Shown here one piece after another: positions 1-12,000 of a stretch of 64,000 bases of DNA (position 1 is the first letter of the stretch; the number at the start of each line of letters is the position of its first letter). The notes beneath the pieces were generated by a model. The model was not told where the DNA came from. It was given only the letters and a program-made list of their open reading frames with translations, and ran no database searches. Made by a program: the position numbers and the translations under genes. Origin of the DNA: Blepharisma stoltei (lineage: Eukaryota; Ciliophora; Heterotrichea; Heterotrichida; Blepharismidae). The stretch spans positions 341,001-405,000 of the forward strand of contig CAJZBQ010000004.1 in assembly GCA_914767885.1 (NCBI GenBank). Direction: 5' to 3'.

Positions 1-517
1 CAGCTCCTGGTGACATTTTTTCGCTTTTCTTAATAAGACTTTTCCATCTATTTTTTACACTATTTTCAGTCCTTCCAGTTAATCCTCTTGCAATTTCGCT
101 TCATTTATTCCCGATTACTTTTTGCTGCTCAAGTATATAAATATCTTCTTCAGAAGTCCATTCGCCTTTTCTCAGGCTGGGGTCTAAATGGTTGTACCAA
201 TGTTCGCGACATTGACGACCATTTCTTACTTCAACTTTTTGGTGCATGACCGAGTTAAGTTCTTTCGCAATCGAGCTTCACCCTTTGAGACCCCGAGCTT
301 CGACGATGCGATATAATGCAACATCTTCATTAAGTGACCAAGTACTAGACTTCATGCTGTCAAACCTTGATTCTGCTGGTGCAATTGGTTGGAGCAAAGG
401 TCTGAAATCCTGACCATTTGCGCTTAAAATACAAGGAACGTAGAATACGTCCCCTTCTATGTGTAGAATCAAAGGAGTAGATTTTTGTGCTGAGTTCTGC
501 ACAGCAATGTTTTCCAT
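1..517 (-). CDS. R2R3-type Myb DNA-binding protein (3' end beyond window)
   Basis: Probable nuclear DNA-binding protein. With TGA read as Trp the minus strand gives two successive Myb repeats: one around STWSLNEDVALYRIV...KGWSSIAKEL with NGRQCREHWYNHL, and one around KGEWTSEEDIYILEQQ...NKWSEIARGLTGRTENSV followed by KNRWKSLIKK. The spaced tryptophans and the GR(Q/T)..(E/N)..W pattern are typical of tandem Myb repeats. Two of the key tryptophans are TGA codons, which is early evidence for the code change. The start is put at 517 (MENIAVQ); an in-frame ATG at 547 would overlap the divergent neighbour starting at 538. The gene runs off the left edge, so the C-terminal part is missing. It is head-to-head with glutathione synthetase with almost no spacer. 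Confidence 0.85.
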
Positions 518-537
518 GTTAAATAGTATTATTAAGA

Positions 538-2375
538 ATGCTGGCAAGGCAAGTTAAGCAATTTGAAAATGCTGAGGAACAGAGGCTGCTTGCACTTGCA
601 GCTGCGTATGGAATTGAGATGTCTCCTGAAGCAAACCATTATACCCATCTGCCGATTTCACTATTGCCAACTCCTTTCCCTGCAGAGCAATTCAACAAAC
701 TTAAAGACCTCTCTGAGGAGTTTAATCTTCTGATGTACAAAGTGCACTTGGACAGAGAGTGGCTCTATAAAGTGCTTGAAGATATTTGCAGAGAGGATGA
801 TTATATTAGGAGGCTTGTGGAAATTTCTAAAACTGCTCATGAAATCGGAAACCAACAAAAGATTTTTCTAGGCCTAAACAGAAATGATTTCATGTTGGAT
901 GTCCCTACAAATAGGTTCCAACAGGTAGAGTTTAACACTATGAGTGCGTCTTTTGGAGGCTTAAGTAGTAAGCTGTATAAACTTCATAGGCTGATTTTAA
1001 GCCAATATAAAAGCTACTTTGACCCTGAAGTTGACCCACAAAAGGTGCTGGAGACTCATTCAATGAATAGACTGGCAGAGGGATTGGCAACTGCTAGCAA
1101 TCTGTATGGCAATAATGTCTCAGTAATCTTTTTGGTTTTGCCATTTGAGATGAATTACTTTGACCAAACCTGCCTTGAAATTGAGCTGTGGGAAACTTAC
1201 TCAATTCCGGTAATAAGAGCAACATTAAGTGATGTAGCAACTCATGGCCATAAAAGAGAAGACGGAGCCTTAATTTATAAAGATAAAGAAATTTCAGTAG
1301 TTTACTTCAGAGCTGGATACTCCCCAGATCACTATCCAACTGAATCTTAATCTTAATTAATCTATACATGTTTGACGTCATCTACCAGGTTGCTCGACCA
1401 CAGCTACCTCCATAACGTCTCTGGGACGATTTCGTGCCATTTTGCTCGGGCCCTAGCCACCTCCAACTTTGATTTTCCAAAAGAGGAGTCTTTAAGTTAA
1501 GGTTTCGATGACTCTTCTTTGATCTCAGTACTTACTTAAACGCACCCCCTAAATGTCCCAGATTTCACCACCTGGGCCAAGTGGTATCCTTCTAGAAAAT
1601 TCCATTCTTTAGGTCAAAAGTCTGCTAGGAAACACCATCAAGCTCTCGATTCCTGACATAGCTGGGATAATTCCACCAGGGTAAGCCAAGCCTGATAATT
1701 AAAATATGCAAAAGATGAATTTTCGGCCAGAAGACCAAAATTTCGAGCAACGCCATATTTTAATTATTCTATTCAACTGAATCAGAGTGGCAAGCTCGAG
1801 AACTTATAGATACTAGCAAAGCTGTAAAATGCCCTAATATAGATTATCATTTAGCAGGCTCTAAAAAAATCCAACAAGAATTAGGAAAACCAGAAGTTTT
1901 ATATAAATATGTAGACCCACAGATCGGAGTCAAATTAGCTGATCATTTCACTGATTTATGGGGCTTTGATTCCCCATTATCTCAAGAGTTATTAGCAGCT
2001 ATAAGAAGCAACCCACAAGATTATGTAGTAAAACCACAGCGAGAAGGAGGTGGGAATAATTTTTATGGAGAAGGTGTCGTAAAAATCCTTGAAAACTACG
2101 AAAACGATCAAAATATTCAAGAGCATATGAAGCAGTATATCCTAATGAAAAGAATCAACCCAGAGCCAAAAGAAAATTTATTATCAAGAAAAGGAGTTGT
2201 CAATAGAGTGCAGACTTTGAGCGAATTGGGAATGTTTGGAGTTCTAGTAGCTAATGGAGAAGAGATAGTGACTAATGTGTATGGGGGATATTTATTGAGG
2301 ACAAAATCTAAAGATGCTAATGAAGGTGGTGTTGCTGCTGGATATGGAGTTTTAGATTCCATTTACCTTGATTAA
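538..2375 (+). CDS. GSS: Glutathione synthetase, interrupted by a 437 bp insertion
   Basis: Eukaryotic glutathione synthetase, which joins gamma-glutamylcysteine to glycine using ATP in the cytosol. The N-terminal half contains the family segments FLGLNRNDFMLD and QVEFNTMSASFGGL; the C-terminal half has WQARELIDTSKAVKCP, the KPQREGGGNNFYGEG nucleotide-binding segment and GVAAGYGVLDSIYLD at the end. The halves are separated by a foreign block (1333-1769) flanked by a 15 bp direct repeat with one mismatch; deleting one repeat plus the block gives a continuous frame of about 466 codons, close to the usual family length. The start at 538 matches the expected N-terminus. No intron is needed. A LINE fragment lies just downstream. 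Confidence 0.93.
1333..1769. mobile_element. SINE-like insert in the glutathione synthetase gene, predicted IES
   Basis: A 437 bp block, GC-richer than the flanks, sits inside the coding frame. Flanking copies CTATCCAACTGAATC (1332-1346) and CTATTCAACTGAATC (1769-1783) form a 15 bp target-site duplication. Both copies contain TA, so TA-to-TA excision also restores the frame. The right part ends near AACGCCATATTTTAATTAT, a terminal motif shared with other inserts in the window, and an inner segment around CTTCTAGAAAATTCCATTC is similar to a segment near 31815-31840. Confidence 0.8.
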
Positions 2376-2493
2376 GCTCCAATAATTAATTTGATTAGGC
2401 AACATTTATATCGATTTTTGATAAAAAGCAAAGTAATTAGAGATATCTCGCAAAGAAAGCTAAATGCAAAACAATTAAATTAAGTGCTATTTT

Positions 2494-3616
2494 ATTAGTC
2501 TATTTATTGTTAAATGGAGAGAAGCTCCAAGTTGTGAACACCTACAAATACCTTGGTTATCTTGCAGCCAAAAGAATTGGAAGTGTTGCCCATCTGAAAG
2601 AAAGACTTGGCAAAATGAGAACATCAGTTGTAGCCTTTATGGGGATGTTGCATGCGATGAAAGGGATCAGATTCGAGAAAAAAAGGATAATTGCTAAGGC
2701 ATGTATCAGCTCAGTAGTACTGTATGGAACTGAGGCTTTTGCAACGTCTGAACACTATGAAAATGTGATAAAAAAACTATGGAGAGACTGCAAAGAAGAT
2801 ACGCCAGAAAAATATTTAATGCTCCCACAAATGCATGCAATGAAACTGTGCTAAGTGAAGCGAATCTGGTTAGCATTGAAACTGAGATGGACAATAGACT
2901 CTTGGCATTTAGACGCAGACTCAGAGCCAGCGGTAATGCGATATTACAGGAGCTACTGCATGTGAATGAGCAATTGCTCCTACCATTGGAAATGAGATGC
3001 AGGGGAGTATTGTAAAAATATGAATTGACTGAAGCCGAAGTTGGAGATCACTGAGGCAAAATTATGACGAAATTTAACACTCAAAAATTAAAAAGGATGG
3101 CAGATGAAACTTGGAAGACAACTGTACTTTATAAGAATCTAATTGGTTTTGAGCCAAGAAATGAATTACCTCTATACTTATACGAGGTCAGCGAAGTAAG
3201 CGGTCCAATCAACACAATTTTTAAGTTGAGGGCTGGCTCAAACTTTACAAATAATTGCAAATTCATCAGACACATGTCTGATAATCCAAGTTGTAAATTC
3301 TGTGGTGAACCTGTAGAGGATGAGATTTCATGTAATTGAGAATTGTTATGCATATATGAGAATGATAGAAAAGAATTAAAATTATTTTTAGAAGAAATTT
3401 TAAAGGAAGAGTTTTATTTATTAAGTTTGACCGAAATTGTATTATGTAGTTGAAAACTGGAGAATGTTATGAAAGGAAAATCCTGAGGATTAGTGAATGC
3501 GCTAAACATAAAGATAAGATGATATTTTGGAGAAATTGCGAAGAGGCGAATCAGATGGAAAAAGAGTTGGCCCTGTAAGAGAGCGATAACCGTAATTAAT
3601 AAAAAAAATAATAATA
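2494..3616 (+). mobile_element. 5'-truncated non-LTR (LINE) retrotransposon, 3' part
   Basis: The block is flanked by a perfect 17 bp duplication, ATTAGTCTATTTATTGT, at 2494-2510 and 3617-3633, and ends in an A-rich tail (AATAAAAAAAATAATAATA): the signature of target-primed reverse transcription. It encodes only the distal part of a LINE ORF2-like protein: the region after the reverse transcriptase catalytic core (TYKYLGYLAAKRIGS, KACISSVVLYGTEAF, LQRRYARKIFNAPTN) and a C-terminal Cys segment (CKFCGEP...CNWELLC). The frame is broken by a shift in an A-run near 2770 and by a TAA near 3015, so it is dead. TGA must be read as Trp several times, so the element evolved under the host code. It lies between two genes; the duplication contains TA. 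Confidence 0.85.
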
Positions 3617-3619
3617 ATT
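2507..3619 (+). pseudogene. LINE ORF2 C-terminal remnant (frameshifted)
   Basis: Three stretches in two frames belong to one decayed protein: 2507 to about 2770 (post-RT segment with KYLGY), about 2779-3014 (MERLQRRYARK onward) and 3016-3619 (KYELTEAEVGD through the Cys-rich tail). The first junction is a one-base shift in a run of A; the second is an in-frame TAA. With TGA as Trp the last stretch stays open to the A-rich tail. No palm-domain motif is visible because the 5' part was never integrated. Confidence 0.75.
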
Positions 3620-3746
3620 AGTCTATTTATTGTAAAATATAAAGTATAAAAATCCCTTATTTAATATTAGGCAAATTTCCCATTATTTATTAAAATATAC
3701 CAATACTTTGCAAAATAGATCAGAATACAATTTTGACACACAAAAA

Positions 3747-4490
3747 ATGGAAGATGTGCATCTCCTAACGAATGAAAGAGTTACGAGAGACACAGATTGA
3801 GTTGTGAAGTTTGTGGAGTTTAATTGGAAAACAAAAAGCTCAAAAAGCTGATTTATTGCAAGAGTCACCATCTCTTTATCTGTAATTGCTATAATAATTG
3901 CTAATGCGTTCACAGGTATGCTTTTACGGACATGGCATGTCGGGTGCATGTGGGATGCTTTATTTGAGATTACTACATCGCCAAATGAATATTTTAAGGA
4001 AAATGAAACATCTCACAATATTATAACAATTATTTCGTCTTTACTTATTGATTTCCTGCTTTCATCCTTTACCTTGCATTTTATCTTATGGGGAAATTCT
4101 TGGAGACCGATAATATGCTTGCTATCATTTTATATTTTCAGAGGAGCGATCCAAGCATCTTTCGTAATGGAGTGTCCTAAAGACTGGGCATGATACTACC
4201 CTGGGTTTCCATCACTTGCAGTAGGATACCAAAAAACTTCAGATTTCTTCTACTCTGGGCATGTTGGGGTCGTGACAATCCTGACATTCTTCAACAGGCA
4301 CACAAAACGGTATATTTTGATGTGAATTTCAATATCCAGCATTGCAATAGAGTTTTGGGTAATGATTTTCTTAAGAGGTCACTACACTATTGACGTGATA
4401 ACTGGACCCCTAGTAGCACATTATTTCTGGATTGTAAGCGGAAGGGTTTCTCCTTATCTAGATAGGGTTTCAGGTTACAAAGAGCAATAA
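3747..4490 (+). CDS. Sphingomyelin-synthase-like PAP2_C membrane phosphotransferase
   Basis: A 247-residue membrane protein that reads through four or more TGA codons as Trp. The C-terminal half carries the PAP2_C catalytic pattern: YSGHVGVV (first His), then RGHYTIDVITGPLVAHYFW (His and Asp of the second motif), each within a hydrophobic stretch. Earlier hydrophobic segments lie around VTISLSVIAIIIANAF, IISSLLIDFLLSSFTLHFIL and IICLLSFYIFRGAI, giving about six helices. By family it should transfer a phosphocholine-like head group between phospholipid and ceramide or diacylglycerol in Golgi or plasma membrane; the exact substrate cannot be told. The ATG at 3747 follows an A-run and starts MEDVHLLTNE. 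It is the first intact gene after the LINE insertion. Confidence 0.82.
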
Positions 4491-4516
4491 TAGGGATGTA
4501 GATAATAATTTCATAA

Positions 4517-5842
4517 ATGGAATCTGTGAGGAATTCAAATGTTGGGTATATTTATGATCAGAGGTTAACACTGCACAGTGAAGAGCGTAATGTTTAAGCA
4601 GCTAGGCATACTTTTCCGGAATTTCCTGAAAGGGTGCGATCAATTCACAATAATTTTGAATCAAAAGGGCTACTATCGCATTGCAGATCCTTAAATATCA
4701 CCCCGGCAGACCCAGATTTTGTAAAGACAATTCATCAGGCAAGTCTAATTGAGCGTCTCTTAGACTTGAAATTTGAATATGATGACACGATGAATCCTGT
4801 GCCAAGGAAAAAAGGAGTAAAATACACAATGGGCAGGCAGCTTTACGATAACGAGCACACTTCAGATTGCATATTTCTGTCTTGTGGAGGAGCTATTAAA
4901 GCTGTTGACACAGTCTGAAAAGGGCAAGTAAGCACTTGTTTTGCAAATATTCGACCGCCTGGCCATCACGCATCCTTTTCTGAAATTGGCGGCTTTTGCT
5001 ATGTGAATAATGTAGCAGTAGCAGCAAAGCATGCTTTATCGTTAGGAGCTCGAAAAGTCCTTATCTATGATTGGGATGTGCATCATGGCAATGGGACTCA
5101 AGATATTTTCCAAAATGACCCAGATGTGATGTATATTTCTGTTCATAGGTATAGGAGTTTTCTCTATATGGTCCGATAAGGGCCGTGGGTTCTCCGTGGA
5201 ATCCCTCTGCTGGTTGAGCCAACCAGTGAATTGGTCAAACTAACGCACTGAGTTGGTTTGACCAACAGAAGGATTCCACGGAGAACCCATGGCCCTTATC
5301 GGGCCATATAGGGAAAACTCCTATATGACAACGCTGCTTTTTACCCTTACTTAAAAAAAGCTGGCTCAGACTTTTGTGGAACTGGAGAAGGTCGAGGGAG
5401 AAGCTTTAATATCGCATGAAATACTGAAGAAACAGGGAAATTGTCAGGAATTTCAGATGGAGACTACAAGCATGCGTTTGATAATTTAATTATGCCAATT
5501 GCAACACAATTCAACCCAGATATTGTGCTGGTTTCTGCAGGATTTGACGCAATGAAAGATGATCCTGTGGGAAACTTGTCACTCAGTCCGGCCATTTATG
5601 CCTACATGACGAAGCAGCTGCAAGAGCTTGCTCATGGAAAATTAGCTTTGATATTAGAAGGAGGGTATAATTTGAATACTATGATGAGTGCAAGTGAAGC
5701 TTGCATGAAGGCTCTTTTAGGGTATGAAGGGCCCGCGAGTGGAGTAGGATTAAGGCATTATGACCCTGATACTACAGAGCTAGGAAGAGAAGCAGTAAGG
5801 GCTACCTATGATGTTGCAAGAGAATATTGGGACATACAGTAG
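4517..5842 (+). CDS. Class II histone deacetylase with one intron and one IES
   Basis: Zinc-dependent lysine deacetylase of the class II (HDAC6-like) type. Visible active-site parts: PPGHHA (two catalytic His), [12 protein letters not shown] (zinc Asp and His), SAGFDA (zinc Asp) and EGGYN (catalytic Tyr). The N-terminus at 4517 (MESVRNSN) leads to [10 protein letters not shown], the usual substrate-lid region. A 15 nt intron, GTAATGTTTAAGCAG, lies at 4587-4601; without removal a TAA stops the frame. A TA-bounded palindromic IES (5150-5323) splits the codons of [12 protein letters not shown]; removal restores HRY-DNAAF exactly. TGA codes for Trp in DTVWKGQ and NIAWNTEE. All catalytic residues are present, so an active enzyme is expected after IES excision. 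Confidence 0.93.
5150..5323. mobile_element. Palindromic TA-bounded IES in HDAC
   Basis: A 174 bp insert begins with TATAGGAGTTTTC and ends with its complement GAAAACTCCTATA. The two arms, each about 75 bp, are nearly perfect inverted repeats (CCGATAAGGGCC, GGGTTCTCCGTGGAATCC and partners), so the whole insert can fold into one hairpin. It is bounded by TA at 5150-5151 and 5324-5325; deletion leaves CAT AGG TAT GAC, the correct HDAC codons. No other copy is seen in this window. The high arm identity suggests recent insertion or conversion. Confidence 0.92.
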
Positions 5843-6064
5843 CTGAGTTTATTTAATTTCTTCTAAATATACAGTAGTTTAAAAAATAATTGTTGTTGCA
5901 TTAAATCATAAATCCTTTTTTTCAGCTCAATATGCTATAAAATTTACTTAATTAGATATAAAATAGTTGACGAATTAGTTTTAGCATTAGAATTAAGATT
6001 TTTTATACCTGCACAATTCCAAAACATTCACATCTGCATTACGCAAAATAATTGCTTATAAAAT

Positions 6065-9000
6065 ATGGCAAATGATGAAATTCTAGCTTTGGAAAGATAT
6101 ATTCTCTCCAGCGATAAATCAGCAGCGCTCAGTTCATTCCCTCCTACATCCACCTTAAAACAATTTCTCTTTGCAAATAGCTTATTGAAGGAAGGTAAAT
6201 TCTGTTCTCCAGAATTCCTGACTGAGTTAGAAGAATTAAAGAAAAAAGATGCTACATTATTCAATAAACTCCAATTGAGGAAATTGATAAAAGAACTAGA
6301 AACTACAAATGATGAAACCAAAACAACTGAGATCCTTAATCATATCAATTATATGTATTTTAATTACAATTTTGACTACCCTGCTCCTCAATCATCCGAG
6401 ATAGTTCAAGAAAATGAGTACAGTTCGAGACTGAGTGACAATTTATTTCCAAATAATCTCCATGATGCTCATACATCAGTTGAGGCTTTCGAATCCTTAA
6501 CTGAAAACGGAAGATTGAAGCTAAACCCATTAGAAATGAACATAGAAATTTTTAAATCCTTCATACACATCAAAGACATACATTCAATTCCTGGAATTCC
6601 AGAAACTATAGTTAAATTTATAAAATCAAGCAACTTTTATGACCCAGAATGGTTTGAGTTGCTAAGCGCTAGCCAATTAAGCGAGCTTAAAAATCTATAT
6701 AAGCCGCTGGGACAGAAATCAGAACTGATCAGAGCCTTGGTTAGCAAAAAATATTTGTATCATATAGATAATAGTGATGACATTGGAAGCTATGAAATAT
6801 ACCAAAAAGTGCTTCATGAAATTGAAGGTTTTCCAGAAAATGCAAATCCATTGAGATCTGTGATTCTTTTGAATCTTTTAAGCCTTGGAAGAATCTTTAA
6901 TAATTATGATGAAAAAATTTTCAAAGAATACTTGAAAATCCACAGACCAGAAAAAATTTACCGTGCAAATTGTAAAGAAACAGAAAAGACATGGAAATAT
7001 TTTTCAAGATTTTTGAGAAAGGATTGTCCAGATGATGATAGTGCGCTTGTTCAAGAATATTTGCAGGATTAGGTTAGGTTATTAAAATCAGGCGCTAGCC
7101 ATATTTGATGACGCAGTCACCAAAGATCTCATATAAGTGAGGTTCATCAGCTTATCGACTCCAGTCCAGAGAGTCTTTCCACCAATAATAGGTGCCCACT
7201 TCTATACCTTCTGTCTTGCGGCATCTTGAGTGGGCGTATGGATTTCTGCTCCTCTGTGGCTGGCGATTTGGAGTCTGTAGGGTTTCGAAGTGCCTACCTT
7301 AGACAGCTACAGGAAAAAGACTGCTCCCCTGTGGCCTAGGCCAAAACCCCAGTTTCTCGGTAGAGGAATGCCCATGGGTCCTTGGATCCAAAAGGACGTT
7401 TTTGAGCACCTCCATTTCTATCACAGGAAGGCAGTCAAAACCTACTTGGTTATGCATTGCCCCGAGGCTGCACTTGTTTCTCGACTCGGAGTCCGTCCCA
7501 GTTAGCCGTAGCCATAAGGTCTGGACCGTTGCGCAAGAGGACAAGTTGACACGTGCCGCTATTTTAATGTATTATAGAATATTTGCAGGAAATCCTAAAA
7601 GATAAAGACAACGCAAATGAGTATGAACAATTCTTTGAAGAAAAATTTCTTCGAAAAGCATTTGCTCGGATCAAAATCCAAAATGGGATTTGTCCTTCTC
7701 AATTTGAAGACGTTTTTTTCGGAGCTCTTGCAAAAATACAAAAGCATATACCTTTTGTAAAAAACTGCATAAAAAAATTTTTTTAAAATTCGACTTTTGC
7801 ATTTTTGTGGTTTTGCATCATTTTTGCAATTTATCCCTTTTTTCTTATAAAAAAATTGAAGATCTTGCATCAATTGTAGAGTTAGAGCCCAGCACAGATA
7901 ATCCTTTTAGGTTTGAGAGAAATCAACTATGCCTATCTATAATATATGAAAGCATCTATACAGGTAAGCTGCTATTCATATTTTTATAAGAGATTAAATA
8001 GCTTAACCTGTAAAAATTATTGTAAATTGGTATAGTAAAATTTTCAATTCACATAAAAAATATTCAAAGGCTTCTTGTAAAAGTCTTAGAACTCAACACA
8101 AAAGCTTATTACTTAAAAAATGATGCCGAGATCACCACTGATATTAACTTAGATGGTCTTGTAGCTAGTTACGAAAGAATTTACGAATACAACGATTCTC
8201 CTTTGGTTAGAATCAAAAGAACTTTTGAGTTTCCAGAGCTCACAGATAAAGCTGGACTATTTGTTATGGAGCTAATCGGAAATGGTCGCCATTGTAGAAC
8301 TTTAATAAAGAAAGGATCATTGAAGTTTGTGTCCAAAATCACATCTGTCGGACACATAGTTCTTATATTAAATGAGAGCAATCAAATTTGCAAAGGTCCA
8401 GGAGCAGGTTTAATTCTTGATGGAAGATTTTATTCAACAGAAAATGATCGAGGAACTGCTTTAATTCCTTTCGCAAATCAACAAACTACAAAAAATATCA
8501 TTTTAACTGATGGTATTATCTCCTCTTTAGAAAGCGGATTTACACATTATAGTGAAAACTACGAATTAAAAACGGCATTTTTAGTTCACGAAGAGCAGCT
8601 ATTGATAGGGAATAGAGCAACTATATCAATTAAGCCCCGGCTATATGTCTGTGGTACTAAAGCTCCTGACTCATTATTAAAAGAATGCAAAGCTGCTATC
8701 ACCACAACTGATGCTGATGGAATCACTGCAAGCAGGATTTACCCTGACCTTGCTATTCCTTCAGGAAATGACCTAATTAATCTTGATATTGAGGTCCCTC
8801 CAAGATTAAAATTTATGAGAATATGATTTTCAGGCGAAGTAGAAAAATCGACAACAAAAGAAAAAACTCCATTGAATTCATCTTATAAAATTTTGGTTAA
8901 CAGCAATTTATCAAATAGCGTTATGTATGGAGCTTATTTAAGATATGGCCCTCAAGGTTATCAGGTTGAGCTAAGAGGCAGAGGAGGTGAAATTTTACCG

Positions 9001-12000
9001 AGACAAAGAATTCAAGTTAGTCTTTCACATGAAGATTGGGGTAGGGAAAGCAAGGAAACGCTTATGACTGATGAAAATGGGACAATTTATTTAGGGATCT
9101 TAAAAAATATAGCTTCTCTGCGCGTTTTAGCAAGTGTAAATCAGCAAGATCAGCAGTTTGAATGAATTCTAAGTAACTTCAAAAGCAAAATCCAATACCC
9201 ATCGATATTAAATTTATGTGAAGGAGATGAATTTGGTTTTCCTGTTACTTTTGAGTATGGAGTCATTGACTTTCGAGAATGTAACATTGTGCTTGAGAAA
9301 AATGGAAAATTAATTGACAATTTTAATGATAAACTCTTTTATGACCATGAAGCATCAATGCTTTGGCTTAAAGGTCTTAAAGCAGGAGTCTATCTATTAA
9401 AGCTTGATAATCAATACATTTCAGTCTCGGTCAAAGATGGGATTCACTGAGGAGAAAATCAGTTTATTTTATCTGAAGATTATGTGATCCCTACATCTAG
9501 TCAATATCGGCCTCTAGGTATAAAATCAGCTGAAATTGAAGAAAATAAAGTAAAAATAGAACTTGCGGGGGATTATGACAATGCAGTAATTCATATTCTT
9601 TACTTTAATTACTTAAGCACTCAAGTGCTTGAAGAATTTTCTCAGCTCCAGTCTATATATCTTGAGCAAAACCAAACAGCTTTTAAATTTAGCAAAAAGC
9701 GTTCTTATTATTTGCCTAGCAGAAAACTAGATCAAGAATATCAATATGTTTTGGAAAGAAAATTTCTTGAAAGAAATGCTGGGAATATACTCACCAAACC
9801 TCAGCTATTGAATAAAAGATTATTTTTGTATGACACAACGACAGAGACACAGAGGGCACAAGAAGGAGAAAGAATGAAAAATCTGAACTTAGATGACTGT
9901 GAATATGATTTATGTCGAAGTGTGGTCAACATAAACCCACCCCTCCTACCCCTTACACCTGAATTCCAAACTACCTAGTATTAATAAATAAGAATTATAA
10001 GAGATATTGCAGTATTTTCGCTTCTAAGCTATTAAAACACAATTTATAGCATATTTCCACTTATATTAATTATTTATTTCGTATCTCTAATATAACAAAA
10101 TTTTTTAAACTAATAAATAAAGAGTTAATAGAGAATTACGCAGAATATCTCTCAATTATCACTTTTAATTATGAATCGAGCTGAATTCTGCTTTAAAATT
10201 GATAGACATAAATAAATCAATTCAAGCGTAATTATGTATCATATACACATGCAATATCTAGCATTCATTTCGCTAAATTAATGCATTTTAACAGATTGAA
10301 TATGGTTAAATAGCTTATTTTATATATAAAGCATGGTATATCTCATTTAAATTTTAAATACAAAAATATAGCTAAATTTGCTAACCATATAAAAATTTTG
10401 TATATAGTAGAGATATGAAATAAAGTATTAAATATATATGTAAACATGCTATAAACTGTGTTTTAATATCTTAAAAACGAAAATACTGCAATATCTCTTA
10501 TATTTCTTATTATCAAGACTAGGTAGTTTGGTATTCATGGCGGGGTTTATGTTTAACCACAAGTGCCTGCCCATGCCCAGCAGCTTTGGCCTCTCATATA
10601 GGTTCTGCTCAAAATGGAATGCTGGATTTCTTGAAAAATCCTGCAAAGTGGACTTATGGCTTAAATGCACAAGAAGGAAAAGCTGATATCACATTAGAAA
10701 AAAATCAATTTTCACATGCTTTAATAATAGCTACAAATGGAGAAGGATTGTCGATAAAAATTTTCAGTTTTACTGATTCAAGCATTAGCACAAGACAGCT
10801 TGGGCTGTCAAAATCCCTTGATAAAGAGATTTCATATTCAGAACAAATGAAATCAAGGTGTGTTTTCGCAGGAGAAAATTTCACGATAAATGACATTTCA
10901 AGTTGTGAGATAGTTGATTCTATCGACAAATTGTATAGGCTACAAAAAGAACTGATAACAACAAATAAAATTAAAGCTAATTACGAGCAATGGGAGTTCT
11001 TAATCCCTCTTCATGAATAAACATTCCATTAAAAAAAATACCTTTATTAAAAGAGTAAATATTATTTAATATGTTTATAAAAATTATTTTAGCATGCAAT
11101 TAATGACTATGATAATAAAATCTCTTAATACCCTATCCTCCCTTAGCGAACAAAAACCATTGGAAAAATCTTGGTAAAAATTACCCTCTGTGAGCGAACA
11201 AAAATGTTTTTAAAATAATAATTTTTTATGAAAAAATATTTAGATATATATATTGATAATTAGTATAATGAAATCTTTAGCTAATTCTGTTTGATTTTTA
11301 ACACTTTACATTTTAAAACATAAATTTTGCTAATTAAATTAGTTTTTACTTCTCAATTTTTACGAAAAAGGGATTTTTTAAATTTCGAAAAAACAAAATT
11401 TTCTGTATAATTGTTTTAAAAAAGCATTAACCCATCGTGAGCTAGCAAAATTTTGGTTCGCTGACGGAGGGGGAGCTAGTAATCCTAAGCAGCTTTCAAT
11501 TAAAGTACAAATTGCATGTTTACTTTAAATTTGTCCAAAATTTCATTTTAATTTTAAAAATGTTATTAGTAGTTCTCACTGTGAACGAAAAATATTTGGT
11601 CATTCCACAAATGGAGGAGCTAGGGAAATGGCATAGTTTATCAAATTCAAAGAGACTTGAAAAATATGATAAATATATGTCTCATGAATTGAATTTATTC
11701 TTGTATAAAAAAGATTACAAATTCTTTGAAGAAGTAATAAAGCCACTTTTGGCTTCAAAAATGGAAAAAGATATTATTGATCTTTATTTACTATCCCATC
11801 CTCTAGATGACTATATGAGTTTGGATAAGATTTTAAAGTTAAATAGCTTGGAAAAGATTTTGCTTATTGAAAGCATGCTAGACAAAAACCCAGAATTTTC
11901 AGTAGAGATGTCAAAAATAATGAAAGATGAAGCAGACTCAATGATGAGAAATTATCAATTGAGAAATAGGAGAATAAAGACAGCCTTAAGCTTCAATCTA

